Positions 1 through 5,364 of a DNA stretch of 9,775 nucleotides are shown here, in pieces; position 1 is the first letter of the stretch; the number at the start of each line of letters is the position of its first letter. Location: assembly GCF_901873365.1 (NCBI RefSeq), contig NZ_CABFLM010000085.1, forward strand, positions 1-9,775, given 5' to 3'. The translations under genes and the position numbers were made by a program. A model generated the notes under the pieces. It was not told where the DNA came from, did no database searches, and saw only the letters and a program-made list of their open reading frames with translations. This DNA comes from an uncultured Aggregatibacter sp. (GTDB taxonomy: Bacteria > Pseudomonadota > Gammaproteobacteria > Enterobacterales > Pasteurellaceae).

Positions 1-2
1 TG

Positions 3-39
3 TGGTGGCGTATTATAGGCATTTTTTATATCCACGCAA
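3..39 (-). promoter_or_regulatory. rRNA operon P1-type promoter, firing off the left edge
   Basis: Read on the minus strand, a -35 box TTGCGT (34-39) is followed after 16 nt by a perfect -10 TATAAT (12-17) and then ACGCCACCA. E. coli rrn P1 promoters have the same 16-nt spacer and a -10 followed by GCGCCACC, the GC-rich discriminator that makes them sensitive to ppGpp and initiating NTP. By that analogy transcription would start near base 3 and run leftwards. Bases 41-80, just upstream, are A-tract rich on this strand, as expected of an UP element. The rRNA genes themselves are outside the window, so the operon is inferred. E. coli has the same arrangement (gmhB followed by rrnH). Confidence 0.75.
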
Positions 40-85
40 CCCCTTTTTAGCTTTTTTTTCATTTTTTGTTTTGATTGGTTATTTT

Positions 86-643
86 TTATAAATTTTGACT
101 AATAATCAGACTAGGAATGTCTACAATTGAATCTAATACGTAGTCTGCCATTTTTTCTCCCTCAGAAGTGATCGGTTTACCGGTTCGCACTAAAACAAGC
201 GTTTTCACCTTAGCCCCCTTCCCGGCAAGCAAATCTTCCACCTTATCTCCAACCATAATAGATTTTGTCGGATCGATACTCAGCTCTTCTATTGCTTGTA
301 GTAACATCCCCGATTTCGGCTTACGGCAGTCACAATCCTGTTTAAATTCGGCAAGTTTTGCCTCTGGATGATGCGGACAATAATAGATACCATCCAAATC
401 CACACCGCGATCAGCCAATGACCAATCCATCCATTCCGTTAACTGCAAAAACTGTTGTTCAGTAAAATACCCTCGCGCAATGCCTGATTGATTTGTTACC
501 AGCACTAACAAATAGCCCATCTCTTTCAGTTTTTTTAGCGCCTCAATACTTCCTTCAATAAAGTGAAAATGATCAATGTCATGCACATAACCATAGTCAA
601 TATTCAACGTTCCGTCTCGATCTAAAAAAACCGCTTTCTTCAT
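86..643 (-). CDS. gmhB: D-glycero-beta-D-manno-heptose 1,7-bisphosphate 7-phosphatase
   Basis: Cytoplasmic HAD-superfamily phosphatase that removes the 7-phosphate of D,D-heptose 1,7-bisphosphate in the route to ADP-heptose for the LPS inner core. The 185 residues are close to the 191 of E. coli GmhB. The N-terminal FLDRDGT motif supplies the nucleophile D8 and acid/base D10. VTNQSGIARG (49-58) is HAD motif II. C89, H91, C104 and C106 form the GmhB-specific zinc loop, K108 follows, and GDKVED (132-137) is the metal-binding motif. The ATG at 643 gives this complete motif set, with a weak purine-rich site (GGGAC) 8 nt upstream. It is divergent from metNIQ and reads towards the rRNA promoter at the left edge. 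I see no strong terminator between the two. Confidence 0.95.
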   Translation of the reverse strand: MKKAVFLDRDGTLNIDYGYVHDIDHFHFIEGSIEALKKLKEMGYLLVLVTNQSGIARGYFTEQQFLQLTEWMDWSLADRGVDLDGIYYCPHHPEAKLAEFKQDCDCRKPKSGMLLQAIEELSIDPTKSIMVGDKVEDLLAGKGAKVKTLVLVRTGKPITSEGEKMADYVLDSIVDIPSLIISQNL

Positions 644-676
644 CTTTTTGTCCCATTTAAATATAAATTCGTACCG

Positions 677-705
677 ATTATCTTCTTTATTTTTATCTTG
701 TGCAA
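677..705 (-). promoter_or_regulatory. Candidate gmhB promoter
   Basis: On the minus strand TTGCAC (700-705) and GATAAT (677-682) are separated by 17 nt. The -10 matches consensus at 5 of 6 positions, while the -35 matches only at its TTG. A start near base 670 would leave a leader of roughly 27 nt before the gmhB ATG. It is the best-spaced pair I found in the gmhB/metN spacer on this strand. Confidence 0.4.
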
Positions 706-765
706 ACCTTCAACTTTTTTGTTCTAAGAGAAAGCAAATAATTATAAGAATGTCATGGATAGAGG

Positions 766-793
766 TTGACATGGCATTCTAGACGTCTAGAAT
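766..793 (+). promoter_or_regulatory. metNIQ promoter overlapped by MetJ operator
   Basis: A perfect -35 TTGACA (766-771) is followed after 16 nt by a -10 TAGAAT (788-793). Between and over them lies the perfect 18-bp palindrome ATTCTAGACGTCTAGAAT (776-793). Its centre, 781-788, is AGACGTCT, the exact consensus MetJ box, with imperfect boxes in the same 8-bp register on each side (773-780 and 789-796). MetJ bound to S-adenosylmethionine binds tandem 8-bp boxes cooperatively, and here it would cover the spacer and -10. That predicts repression when methionine is plentiful. The downstream genes import methionine, which fits. Confidence 0.88.
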
Positions 794-838
794 ACAAAAA
801 TCTTTTTTTGATAAAAACGAAACCGCAAAAGGGCTTAT

Positions 839-1876
839 ATGATTAAGCTAAAGAATGTCAGCAAAATTTTCGACGTTTCAGGTAAAAAACTGACCGCACT
901 TGATAACGTTTCCTTGGATATTCCGAAGGGACATATCTGTGGCGTTATCGGCGCATCCGGTGCAGGCAAAAGCACTCTGATTCGTTGCGTCAACCTATTG
1001 GAAAAACCCACTGTGGGTTCAGTCATCATTGATGGCAAAGATCTCACTCAACTTAGCGATGCTGAACTGGTATTGGAACGCCGTAATATCGGCATGATTT
1101 TCCAACATTTCAATTTATTGAGCTCCCGAACCGTCTTTGGTAATGTCGCGCTACCTTTAGAATTAGAAGGCACACCGAAAGAAAAAATCGAAGCGAAAGT
1201 CAATGAATTACTCTCTTTGGTAGGCTTAAGCGACAAAAAAAATGTGTATCCGTCTAATTTGTCCGGCGGTCAAAAGCAACGCGTCGCCATTGCACGCGCA
1301 CTAGCAAGCAATCCCAAAGTGTTATTATGCGACGAAGCGACTAGTGCGCTAGATCCGGCAACCACACACGCCATCTTAAAATTATTAAAAGAAATCAACC
1401 GCACTTTAGGCATCACGATTCTCTTGATTACCCACGAAATGGATGTTGTCAAACGCATTTGTGATTTAGTTGCCATCATCGATCACGGCAAACTTGTAGA
1501 ACAAGGTTCAGTGAGCGACATTTTCTCCAATCCCAAAACAGAATTGGCTCAAGAATTTATTCGTTCTACCTTTAACGTTAATCTGCCTAATGAATATCTA
1601 GAGAATCTATCACACACGCCAAAACACGCTAAGTCTTACCCGATTATCAAATTTGAGTTTACCGGACGCTCTGTGGATGCCCCATTGTTATCCCAAGCCT
1701 CCAAAAAATTCGGTGTGGAATTAAGCATTTTAACCTCCCAAATTGAATATGCCGGTGGCGTGAAATTTGGTTTCACCGTAGCAGAAGTGGAAGGTGATGA
1801 AGATGCTATTACACAAACCAAAATCTATTTAATGGAAAATAACGTACGTGTTGAGGTATTAGGCTATGTGGAATGA
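839..1876 (+). CDS. metN: D-methionine/L-methionine ABC importer, ATP-binding protein
   Basis: Cytoplasmic ATPase of the MetNIQ importer. A dimer drives uptake of methionine through MetI. The 345 residues match the family (E. coli 343). Visible motifs are Walker A GASGAGKST (38-46), Q-loop Q89, signature LSGGQ (141-145), Walker B VLLCDE (161-166) and switch histidine H199. Residues from about 265 onward form the C-terminal NIL-type domain, which in E. coli binds cytoplasmic methionine and shuts transport down, so feedback inhibition is probable. The ATG at 839 has AAAAGGG 5 nt upstream. It is the first gene of metNIQ, behind a MetJ-controlled promoter, and its last 11 nt overlap metI. Two uptake sequences lie inside the gene (893-901, 1398-1406). 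Confidence 0.97.
   Translation: MIKLKNVSKIFDVSGKKLTALDNVSLDIPKGHICGVIGASGAGKSTLIRCVNLLEKPTVGSVIIDGKDLTQLSDAELVLERRNIGMIFQHFNLLSSRTVFGNVALPLELEGTPKEKIEAKVNELLSLVGLSDKKNVYPSNLSGGQKQRVAIARALASNPKVLLCDEATSALDPATTHAILKLLKEINRTLGITILLITHEMDVVKRICDLVAIIDHGKLVEQGSVSDIFSNPKTELAQEFIRSTFNVNLPNEYLENLSHTPKHAKSYPIIKFEFTGRSVDAPLLSQASKKFGVELSILTSQIEYAGGVKFGFTVAEVEGDEDAITQTKIYLMENNVRVEVLGYVE
893..901 (-). repeat. DNA uptake signal sequence (Hin type)
   Basis: ACCGCACTT, the complement of AAGTGCGGT, inside metN. It is the preferred uptake motif of naturally competent Haemophilus/Aggregatibacter-type Pasteurellaceae. A second copy in the same gene is at 1398-1406. Confidence 0.85.
1398..1406 (-). repeat. DNA uptake signal sequence (Hin type)
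   Basis: Perfect ACCGCACTT inside metN, between the Walker B region and the switch histidine. It encodes the Arg-Thr-Leu of the local helix, so the motif is carried without disturbing the frame. Confidence 0.85.
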
Positions 1877-2543
1877 TTTTTTAACGCAACTTACGCCTCA
1901 AATGTGGCAAGCCGTGTGGGTTTCTACCTATGAAACCGTATATATCAGCTTTGCATCTACCCTGTTAGCCGTGATCATCGGTTTACCCTTTGGCGTAGTA
2001 ACCTTCCTCACCGGCAAAGGCGAAATTCTTCAAAACGCACGGTTAAATCTCATTTTAAATATTGTGATTAACATTGGACGATCCATTCCATTCATTATTT
2101 TGTTAATCATTTTGTTACCGTTTACCCGTTTCATTTTGAACACGACGCTGGGTACCACGGCGGCAATTATCCCATTAAGCATTTGTGCCATGCCATTTGT
2201 GGCACGTTTAACCGCAAATGCCTTAGTGGAAGTACCAAAAGGCTTAACGGAAGCCGCAAAAGCGATGGGCGCGACAAACTGGCAAATCATCCGTAAATTC
2301 TATTTGCCGGAAGCACTACCAACCTTAATTAACGGTATCACACTAACGTTAGTTACCTTAGTGGGCTATTCCGCCATGGCGGGCATTGTCGGCGGCGGCG
2401 GTTTAGGTAGCCTCGCCATTAACTACGGTGAATATCGCAACATGGTGTACGTTAAATGGGTCGCCACAATTATTATTGTCGTATTCGTCATGATTTCACA
2501 AAAACTGGGCGATGATTTCGCAAAACGCGTCGATCATCGTTAA
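1866..2543 (+). CDS. metI: Methionine ABC importer, permease protein
   Basis: Inner-membrane permease of MetNIQ. The protein has 225 residues (E. coli 217) and is strongly hydrophobic, with about five membrane segments from residue 20 to the C-terminus. The cytoplasmic EAA coupling loop that docks on MetN reads EAAKAMGA (129-136) and continues into the usual helix ending at LPEALP. A glycine-rich stretch (GIVGGGGLG) lies before the last membrane helix, as in other MetI/D-Met permeases. The start overlaps the end of metN by 11 nt in another frame, so translation is probably coupled. GAGG about 10 nt upstream can serve as ribosome site. Confidence 0.96.
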   Translation: MWNDFLTQLTPQMWQAVWVSTYETVYISFASTLLAVIIGLPFGVVTFLTGKGEILQNARLNLILNIVINIGRSIPFIILLIILLPFTRFILNTTLGTTAAIIPLSICAMPFVARLTANALVEVPKGLTEAAKAMGATNWQIIRKFYLPEALPTLINGITLTLVTLVGYSAMAGIVGGGGLGSLAINYGEYRNMVYVKWVATIIIVVFVMISQKLGDDFAKRVDHR

Positions 2544-2566
2544 TTCACTTAGCATTAACATTAAAA

Positions 2567-2571
2567 GAGGA
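2567..2571 (+). promoter_or_regulatory. Ribosome binding site that fixes the metQ start
   Basis: GAGGA lies 6 nt before the ATG at 2578. The reading frame is open further upstream, to an ATG at 2512 inside metI. Starting there would bury the lipoprotein signal peptide behind 22 extra residues and has no comparable site, so 2578 is chosen. Confidence 0.8.
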
Positions 2572-2577
2572 TCTTTT

Positions 2578-3402
2578 ATGAACTTAAAAAAATTACTCGG
2601 CGTAGCAACACTTGCCTCCGTATTTGCATTAACAGCGTGTAACGAAGAGAAAAAACCGGCAGCAACAGCAGAAGCACCGGCAAAAATTAAAGTCGGCGTG
2701 ATGGCAGGACCTGAGCACGAAGTGGCTGAAATTGCCGCGAAAGTTGCGAAAGAAAAATATAACTTAGACGTAGAATACGTTCTATTCAACGACTATGCCT
2801 TACCAAATACGGCGGTTTCTAAAGGCGATTTAGATGCTAACGCCATGCAACACAAACCGTATTTAGACAAAGATTCCCAAGCGAAAGGGTTAAACAACCT
2901 CGTTATCGTGGGCAACACCTTCGTTTATCCGTTAGCGGGTTACTCTAAAAAAATCAAAAGCGTAAATGAGTTACAAGATGGTGCGGTGGTTGCTGTACCA
3001 AACGACCCAAGCAACCTTGCCCGTGCATTGATTTTATTGGAAAAACAAGGATTAATTAAATTAAAAGATCCGACCAACCTGTTCTCCACTTCAATGGATA
3101 TTGTTGAAAATCCGAAACATTTACAAATTAAAGAAGTGGATACCTCTGTTGCAGCACGTGCGCTAGACGATGTGGATTTAGCCGTTGTCAATAACAACTA
3201 TGCCGGCCAAGTGGGCTTAAATGCACAAGATCACGGCGTGTTCGTGGAAGATAAAGATTCTCCATATGTGAACATTATCGTGGCACGCACTGATAACAAA
3301 GACAGCAAAGCTATCCAAGATTTCGTGAAAGCTTACCAAACACCGGAAGTAGAACAAGAAGCGAAAAAACACTTTAAAGACGGCGTCGTAAAAGGCTGGT
3401 AA
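2578..3402 (+). CDS. metQ: Methionine-binding lipoprotein of the MetNIQ importer
   Basis: Substrate-binding protein (NlpA/MetQ family) that captures methionine in the periplasm and delivers it to MetI. It has 274 residues. The first 20 form a lipoprotein signal peptide (MNLKK, hydrophobic core, then LTAC), with the lipidated cysteine at C21 followed by a flexible Glu/Lys/Ala linker to about residue 38. The mature part opens with IKVGVMAGPEHEV, typical of the family, and contains the conserved stretch around NDPSNLARAL. It sits 34 nt downstream of metI and is last in the operon, followed directly by a terminator. Family members can be anchored in the inner membrane or displayed on the surface, and the sequence does not settle which applies here. 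Confidence 0.96.
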   Translation: MNLKKLLGVATLASVFALTACNEEKKPAATAEAPAKIKVGVMAGPEHEVAEIAAKVAKEKYNLDVEYVLFNDYALPNTAVSKGDLDANAMQHKPYLDKDSQAKGLNNLVIVGNTFVYPLAGYSKKIKSVNELQDGAVVAVPNDPSNLARALILLEKQGLIKLKDPTNLFSTSMDIVENPKHLQIKEVDTSVAARALDDVDLAVVNNNYAGQVGLNAQDHGVFVEDKDSPYVNIIVARTDNKDSKAIQDFVKAYQTPEVEQEAKKHFKDGVVKGW

Positions 3403-3434
3403 TTTGAAGCCCCTATAAAAACACCGTAAAATGA

Positions 3435-3478
3435 GACCGCACTTTTAAGCCATAAAAAGCAAAGTGCGGTCTTTTTTT
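3435..3478 (+). terminator. metNIQ terminator made of paired uptake sequences
   Basis: An 11-bp perfect stem GACCGCACTTT (3435-3445) pairs with AAAGTGCGGTC (3461-3471), closes a 15-nt loop and runs into seven T residues (3472-3478). Each arm contains a complete 9-base uptake signal sequence (3436-3444 and 3462-3470). Inverted uptake-sequence pairs acting as intrinsic terminators are a known habit of Pasteurellaceae. Confidence 0.92.
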
Positions 3479-3506
3479 ACACGTTTTTTACGGAGGAAAT
3501 CAGAAT

Positions 3507-3541
3507 AAAAATCCCTTTTTAACCATTGATAAGGATTTTTT
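3507..3541 (+). other. Hairpin upstream of trmL
   Basis: AAAAATCC (3507-3514) can pair with GGATTTTT (3533-3540) around an 18-nt loop. The right arm continues as T residues to 3541, so it could act as a weak second terminator behind the strong one at 3435-3478. The stem is AT-rich and may be fortuitous. Confidence 0.3.
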
Positions 3542-3572
3542 ATGAGCGCTTTTAGCCCCCCTTTTTTGCGCC

Positions 3573-3578
3573 TATAAT
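3573..3578 (+). promoter_or_regulatory. Candidate -10 box for trmL
   Basis: A perfect TATAAT lies 30 nt before the trmL start. The matching -35 region around 3550-3556 (TTTTAGC) is poor. Because metNIQ is terminated upstream, trmL needs its own promoter and this is the best candidate in the spacer. Confidence 0.5.
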
Positions 3579-3608
3579 AAGCCGTTTATTTTTACCATCA
3601 GGAACACC

Positions 3609-4085
3609 ATGCTAGATATTGTTTTATACGAACCGGAAATTCCACAAAACACCGGCAATATTATTCGTTTATGCGCCAACACCGGCTTTCGCTTACATTT
3701 AATCGAACCACTGGGTTTTACCTGGGACGACAAAAAATTACGCCGCTCCGGATTGGATTACCACGAATTTGCCGACATCAAAAAGCACAAAACTTTCGAG
3801 GCATTTTTGCAAAGCGAGCAACCGAAGCGTTTGTTTGCCTTAACGACAAAAGGCACACCGGCACACAGTGAAGTGACATTTGAATTGGGCGACTATTTAA
3901 TGTTCGGCCCGGAAACCCGCGGCATTCCAATGGACATTTTAAACAGTATGCCGGCGGAACAAAAAATCCGTATTCCCATGACTGCCAACAGCCGCAGTAT
4001 GAACCTCTCCAACTCGGTGGCGGTCACCGTGTATGAAGCTTGGCGCCAGCTGGGATATCAAGGTGCAGTGAATATTGTTCGATAA
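3609..4085 (+). CDS. trmL: tRNA (cytidine(34)-2'-O)-methyltransferase, SPOUT family
   Basis: Cytoplasmic SAM-dependent enzyme that 2'-O-methylates the wobble base (C34 or cmnm5U34) of the tRNA-Leu isoacceptors with CAA and UAA anticodons. The 158 residues match E. coli TrmL/YibK (157), the minimal SPOUT form with no added RNA-binding domain. Visible motifs are NTGNIIR (14-20), FGPETRGIP (99-107) and SRSMNLSNSVA (128-138). The last two form the deep trefoil knot that holds SAM. The ATG at 3609 has AGGA 5 nt upstream. The gene appears monocistronic, lying between the metNIQ terminator and its own hairpin, and is convergent with glpX. Confidence 0.95.
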   Translation: MLDIVLYEPEIPQNTGNIIRLCANTGFRLHLIEPLGFTWDDKKLRRSGLDYHEFADIKKHKTFEAFLQSEQPKRLFALTTKGTPAHSEVTFELGDYLMFGPETRGIPMDILNSMPAEQKIRIPMTANSRSMNLSNSVAVTVYEAWRQLGYQGAVNIVR

Positions 4086-4092
4086 GATGAAT

Positions 4093-4116
4093 TAAAAATT
4101 GCGCTTGCAAAAGCGC
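4093..4116 (-). terminator. glpX terminator
   Basis: GCGCTT (4101-4106) and AAGCGC (4111-4116) form a 6-bp GC-rich stem with a 4-nt loop. Read on the minus strand it is followed by AATTTTTAAT, the U-rich tail expected for transcripts coming from glpX. On the plus strand no T-run follows, so it suits glpX rather than trmL. Confidence 0.6.
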
Positions 4117-4126
4117 GATATTAAAT

Positions 4127-4164
4127 GGGCTAAGTGCATTTTATCGTTGCTACTTAGCCCTTTT
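4127..4164 (+). terminator. trmL terminator
   Basis: A 9-bp perfect stem GGGCTAAGT (4127-4135) pairs with ACTTAGCCC (4152-4160) around a 16-nt loop and runs into TTTTCTTTT. It lies between the two convergent genes. On the opposite strand the tail is weaker (ATTTAAT), so termination from glpX here would be secondary. Confidence 0.75.
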
Positions 4165-4173
4165 CTTTTGGAA

Positions 4174-5187
4174 TTACGCGCCGATTAAACGGGAAAGTGC
4201 GGTGTCTTTTCGGTCTAAATAATGGGTAGATTGAATACGACGAATGGTTCTGGATTTACCTCGAATCAATAAGGTTTCCGTGGTGGCTAAATTGCCTTTA
4301 CGGCGAATACCTTTTAATAAATCACCATGAGTAATCCCGGTGGCGGCAAATACCAAATTGTCATCACGCACAAGCTGTTCCAGCTGCAACACCGTATTGA
4401 CTTGAACACCCATTTCTTCACAACGGCGAATTTCTTCTTGCGCCAATGCCTTATTTTCCGGCGTATCGCCTTTTACCTGATTCCGTGGCAATAAACGGGA
4501 TTGCATATCTCCCCCCAAGGCACGAATCGCAGCCGCTGCCACAACGCCTTCCGGCGCACCACCAATGCCATAAACCATGTCAATTTCCGCCTCCGGCAAA
4601 CAACATAATACCGAAGCCGCCACATCACCATCAGGAATCGTAAATACGCGCACACCCAGTTGATGCATTTTTTCAATCACGGCTTCATGACGAGGTTTAT
4701 CTAAAATCATCACCGTTAAATCGGATAATAGCTTGCCTAACTTTGAAGCAACACGGCGCAAATTTTGTTCAAGCGGCAAATTCAAATCAACAATGCCTTT
4801 TGCTTCCGGCCCCACTACCAATTTTTCCATATACATATCCGGTGCTTTCAAAAAAGTATTTTTGCCACCTGCCGCCAATACAGAAATCGCATTAGACTGC
4901 CCCATCGCCGTCATGCGCGTACCATCAATAGGATCGACCGCAATAGACACTAATTCCCCCATGCCTGAACCCACTTTTTCACCGATATATAACATCGGCG
5001 CGTGGTCAATTTCGCCTTCGCCAATCACGATTTCCGCATCCATATGAATCAAATTTAGCATATAACGCATGGCTTTCACGGCAGCATCATCAGCCGAATG
5101 TTTATCCCCACGCCCCAACCACGCAAAACCGGCAAGGGCGGCAACTTCGGTTACTCTCGAAAACTCAATGGCTAATGATCTATTCAT
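4174..5187 (-). CDS. glpX: Fructose-1,6-bisphosphatase, class II
   Basis: Metal-dependent cytoplasmic phosphatase that converts fructose 1,6-bisphosphate to fructose 6-phosphate in gluconeogenesis. The 337 residues match E. coli GlpX (336). From the chosen ATG the key residues fall at the E. coli numbers: D33, E57 (in GEGEID), D85 and T90 (in VDPIDGT), Y119, and E213 (in GGAPEG). That supports MNRSLAIEF as the N-terminus. The frame stays open to an ATG at 5241, but that start lacks a ribosome site and would run through the operator palindrome. The gene stands alone here, without glpF or glpK, as in other Pasteurellaceae where it is not part of a glycerol operon. An uptake sequence lies inside its 3' end (4195-4203). 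Confidence 0.96.
   Translation of the reverse strand: MNRSLAIEFSRVTEVAALAGFAWLGRGDKHSADDAAVKAMRYMLNLIHMDAEIVIGEGEIDHAPMLYIGEKVGSGMGELVSIAVDPIDGTRMTAMGQSNAISVLAAGGKNTFLKAPDMYMEKLVVGPEAKGIVDLNLPLEQNLRRVASKLGKLLSDLTVMILDKPRHEAVIEKMHQLGVRVFTIPDGDVAASVLCCLPEAEIDMVYGIGGAPEGVVAAAAIRALGGDMQSRLLPRNQVKGDTPENKALAQEEIRRCEEMGVQVNTVLQLEQLVRDDNLVFAATGITHGDLLKGIRRKGNLATTETLLIRGKSRTIRRIQSTHYLDRKDTALSRLIGA
4195..4203 (+). repeat. DNA uptake signal sequence (Hin type)
   Basis: Perfect AAGTGCGGT within the last codons of glpX. It is preceded by GGGA and followed by GTCTTTTC, so the pyrimidine-rich downstream flank resembles the extended form. Confidence 0.85.
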
Positions 5188-5194
5188 GGCATAA

Positions 5195-5199
5195 TCCTT
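5195..5199 (-). promoter_or_regulatory. Ribosome binding site that fixes the glpX start
   Basis: On the minus strand AAGGA lies 7 nt before the ATG at 5187. No comparable site precedes the in-frame ATG at 5241, so translation is assigned to 5187. Confidence 0.8.
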
Positions 5200-5236
5200 A
5201 AAAATGAGAAATAAAAATCGGCTTATTCTAGCACTA

Positions 5237-5250
5237 AGCAAACGTTTGCT
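5237..5250. promoter_or_regulatory. LacI-family operator resembling a PurR box
   Basis: AGCAAACGTTTGCT is a perfect 14-bp palindrome with the central CG typical of LacI/GalR-family operators. Its inner 12 bases, GCAAACGTTTGC, match the core of the PurR consensus (ACGCAAACGTTTGCGT-type). Cra would want TGAAACGTTTCA-like arms instead. It lies 50 nt before the glpX start and directly upstream of a possible glpX -10 (TAGAAT on the minus strand, 5225-5230), so repression of glpX is the simplest reading. The csm promoter is some 55 bp away on the other side. Which protein binds is inferred from the motif alone. Confidence 0.6.
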
Positions 5251-5273
5251 ATAGTAAAAATCGTAAAAATATG

Positions 5274-5301
5274 CATTAATATTAATGTTTACAAATTTGT
5301 A
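5274..5301. repeat. Two adjacent AT-rich palindromes in the glpX/csm spacer
   Basis: CATTAATATTAATG (5274-5287) is a perfect 14-bp palindrome, and TACAAATTTGTA (5290-5301) is a perfect 12-bp one. Their centres are 15 bp apart. They could be protein binding sites between the two divergent genes, but AT-rich palindromes also arise by chance. I recognise neither as a known operator. Confidence 0.4.
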
Positions 5302-5305
5302 TTTG

Positions 5306-5334
5306 CTGGCAAATTTAAAAAACGTGCTTATACT
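5306..5334 (+). promoter_or_regulatory. Candidate promoter of the csm operon
   Basis: CTGGCA (5306-5311) and TATACT (5329-5334) are 17 nt apart, matching the -35 and -10 consensus at 4 and 5 of 6 positions. The inverted repeat ATTTGC-TG-GCAAAT (5301-5314) overlaps the -35 and could be an operator. A start near 5341 leaves a leader of about 24 nt before cas10. GGAG at 5356-5359, 5 nt before the ATG, is the ribosome site. Confidence 0.5.
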
Positions 5335-5364
5335 TCACTTAATATTTCGATACATGGAGTAATT

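Noticed and set aside
2512..2577. Upstream in-frame start of metQ within metI.
   Set aside because: It would bury the lipoprotein signal peptide. The ATG at 2578 has a good ribosome site and gives a standard signal with C21 lipobox.
3542..3577. An 11-codon reading frame (MSAFSPPFLRL) with AAGGA upstream, in front of trmL, considered as a leader peptide.
   Set aside because: Its stop lies inside the likely trmL -10 box (3573-3578), so it would not be on the trmL transcript. No regulatory codon run or attenuator structure follows it.
4733..5047. Open frame of about 104 codons opposite glpX, and similar antisense frames opposite metN, metI, metQ, csm1 and csm3.
   Set aside because: They mirror highly conserved genes, lack ribosome sites and recognisable domains, and are best explained as codon-bias shadows.
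5188..5241. Longer glpX product beginning at the ATG at 5241.
   Set aside because: The 18 extra residues are not family-like, the start has no ribosome site and overlaps the operator palindrome, and residue numbering matches E. coli GlpX only from 5187.
5251..5364. A CRISPR array or leader next to cas10.
   Set aside because: No direct repeats of 20 bases or more with regular spacing are visible. The only repeats are short palindromes.
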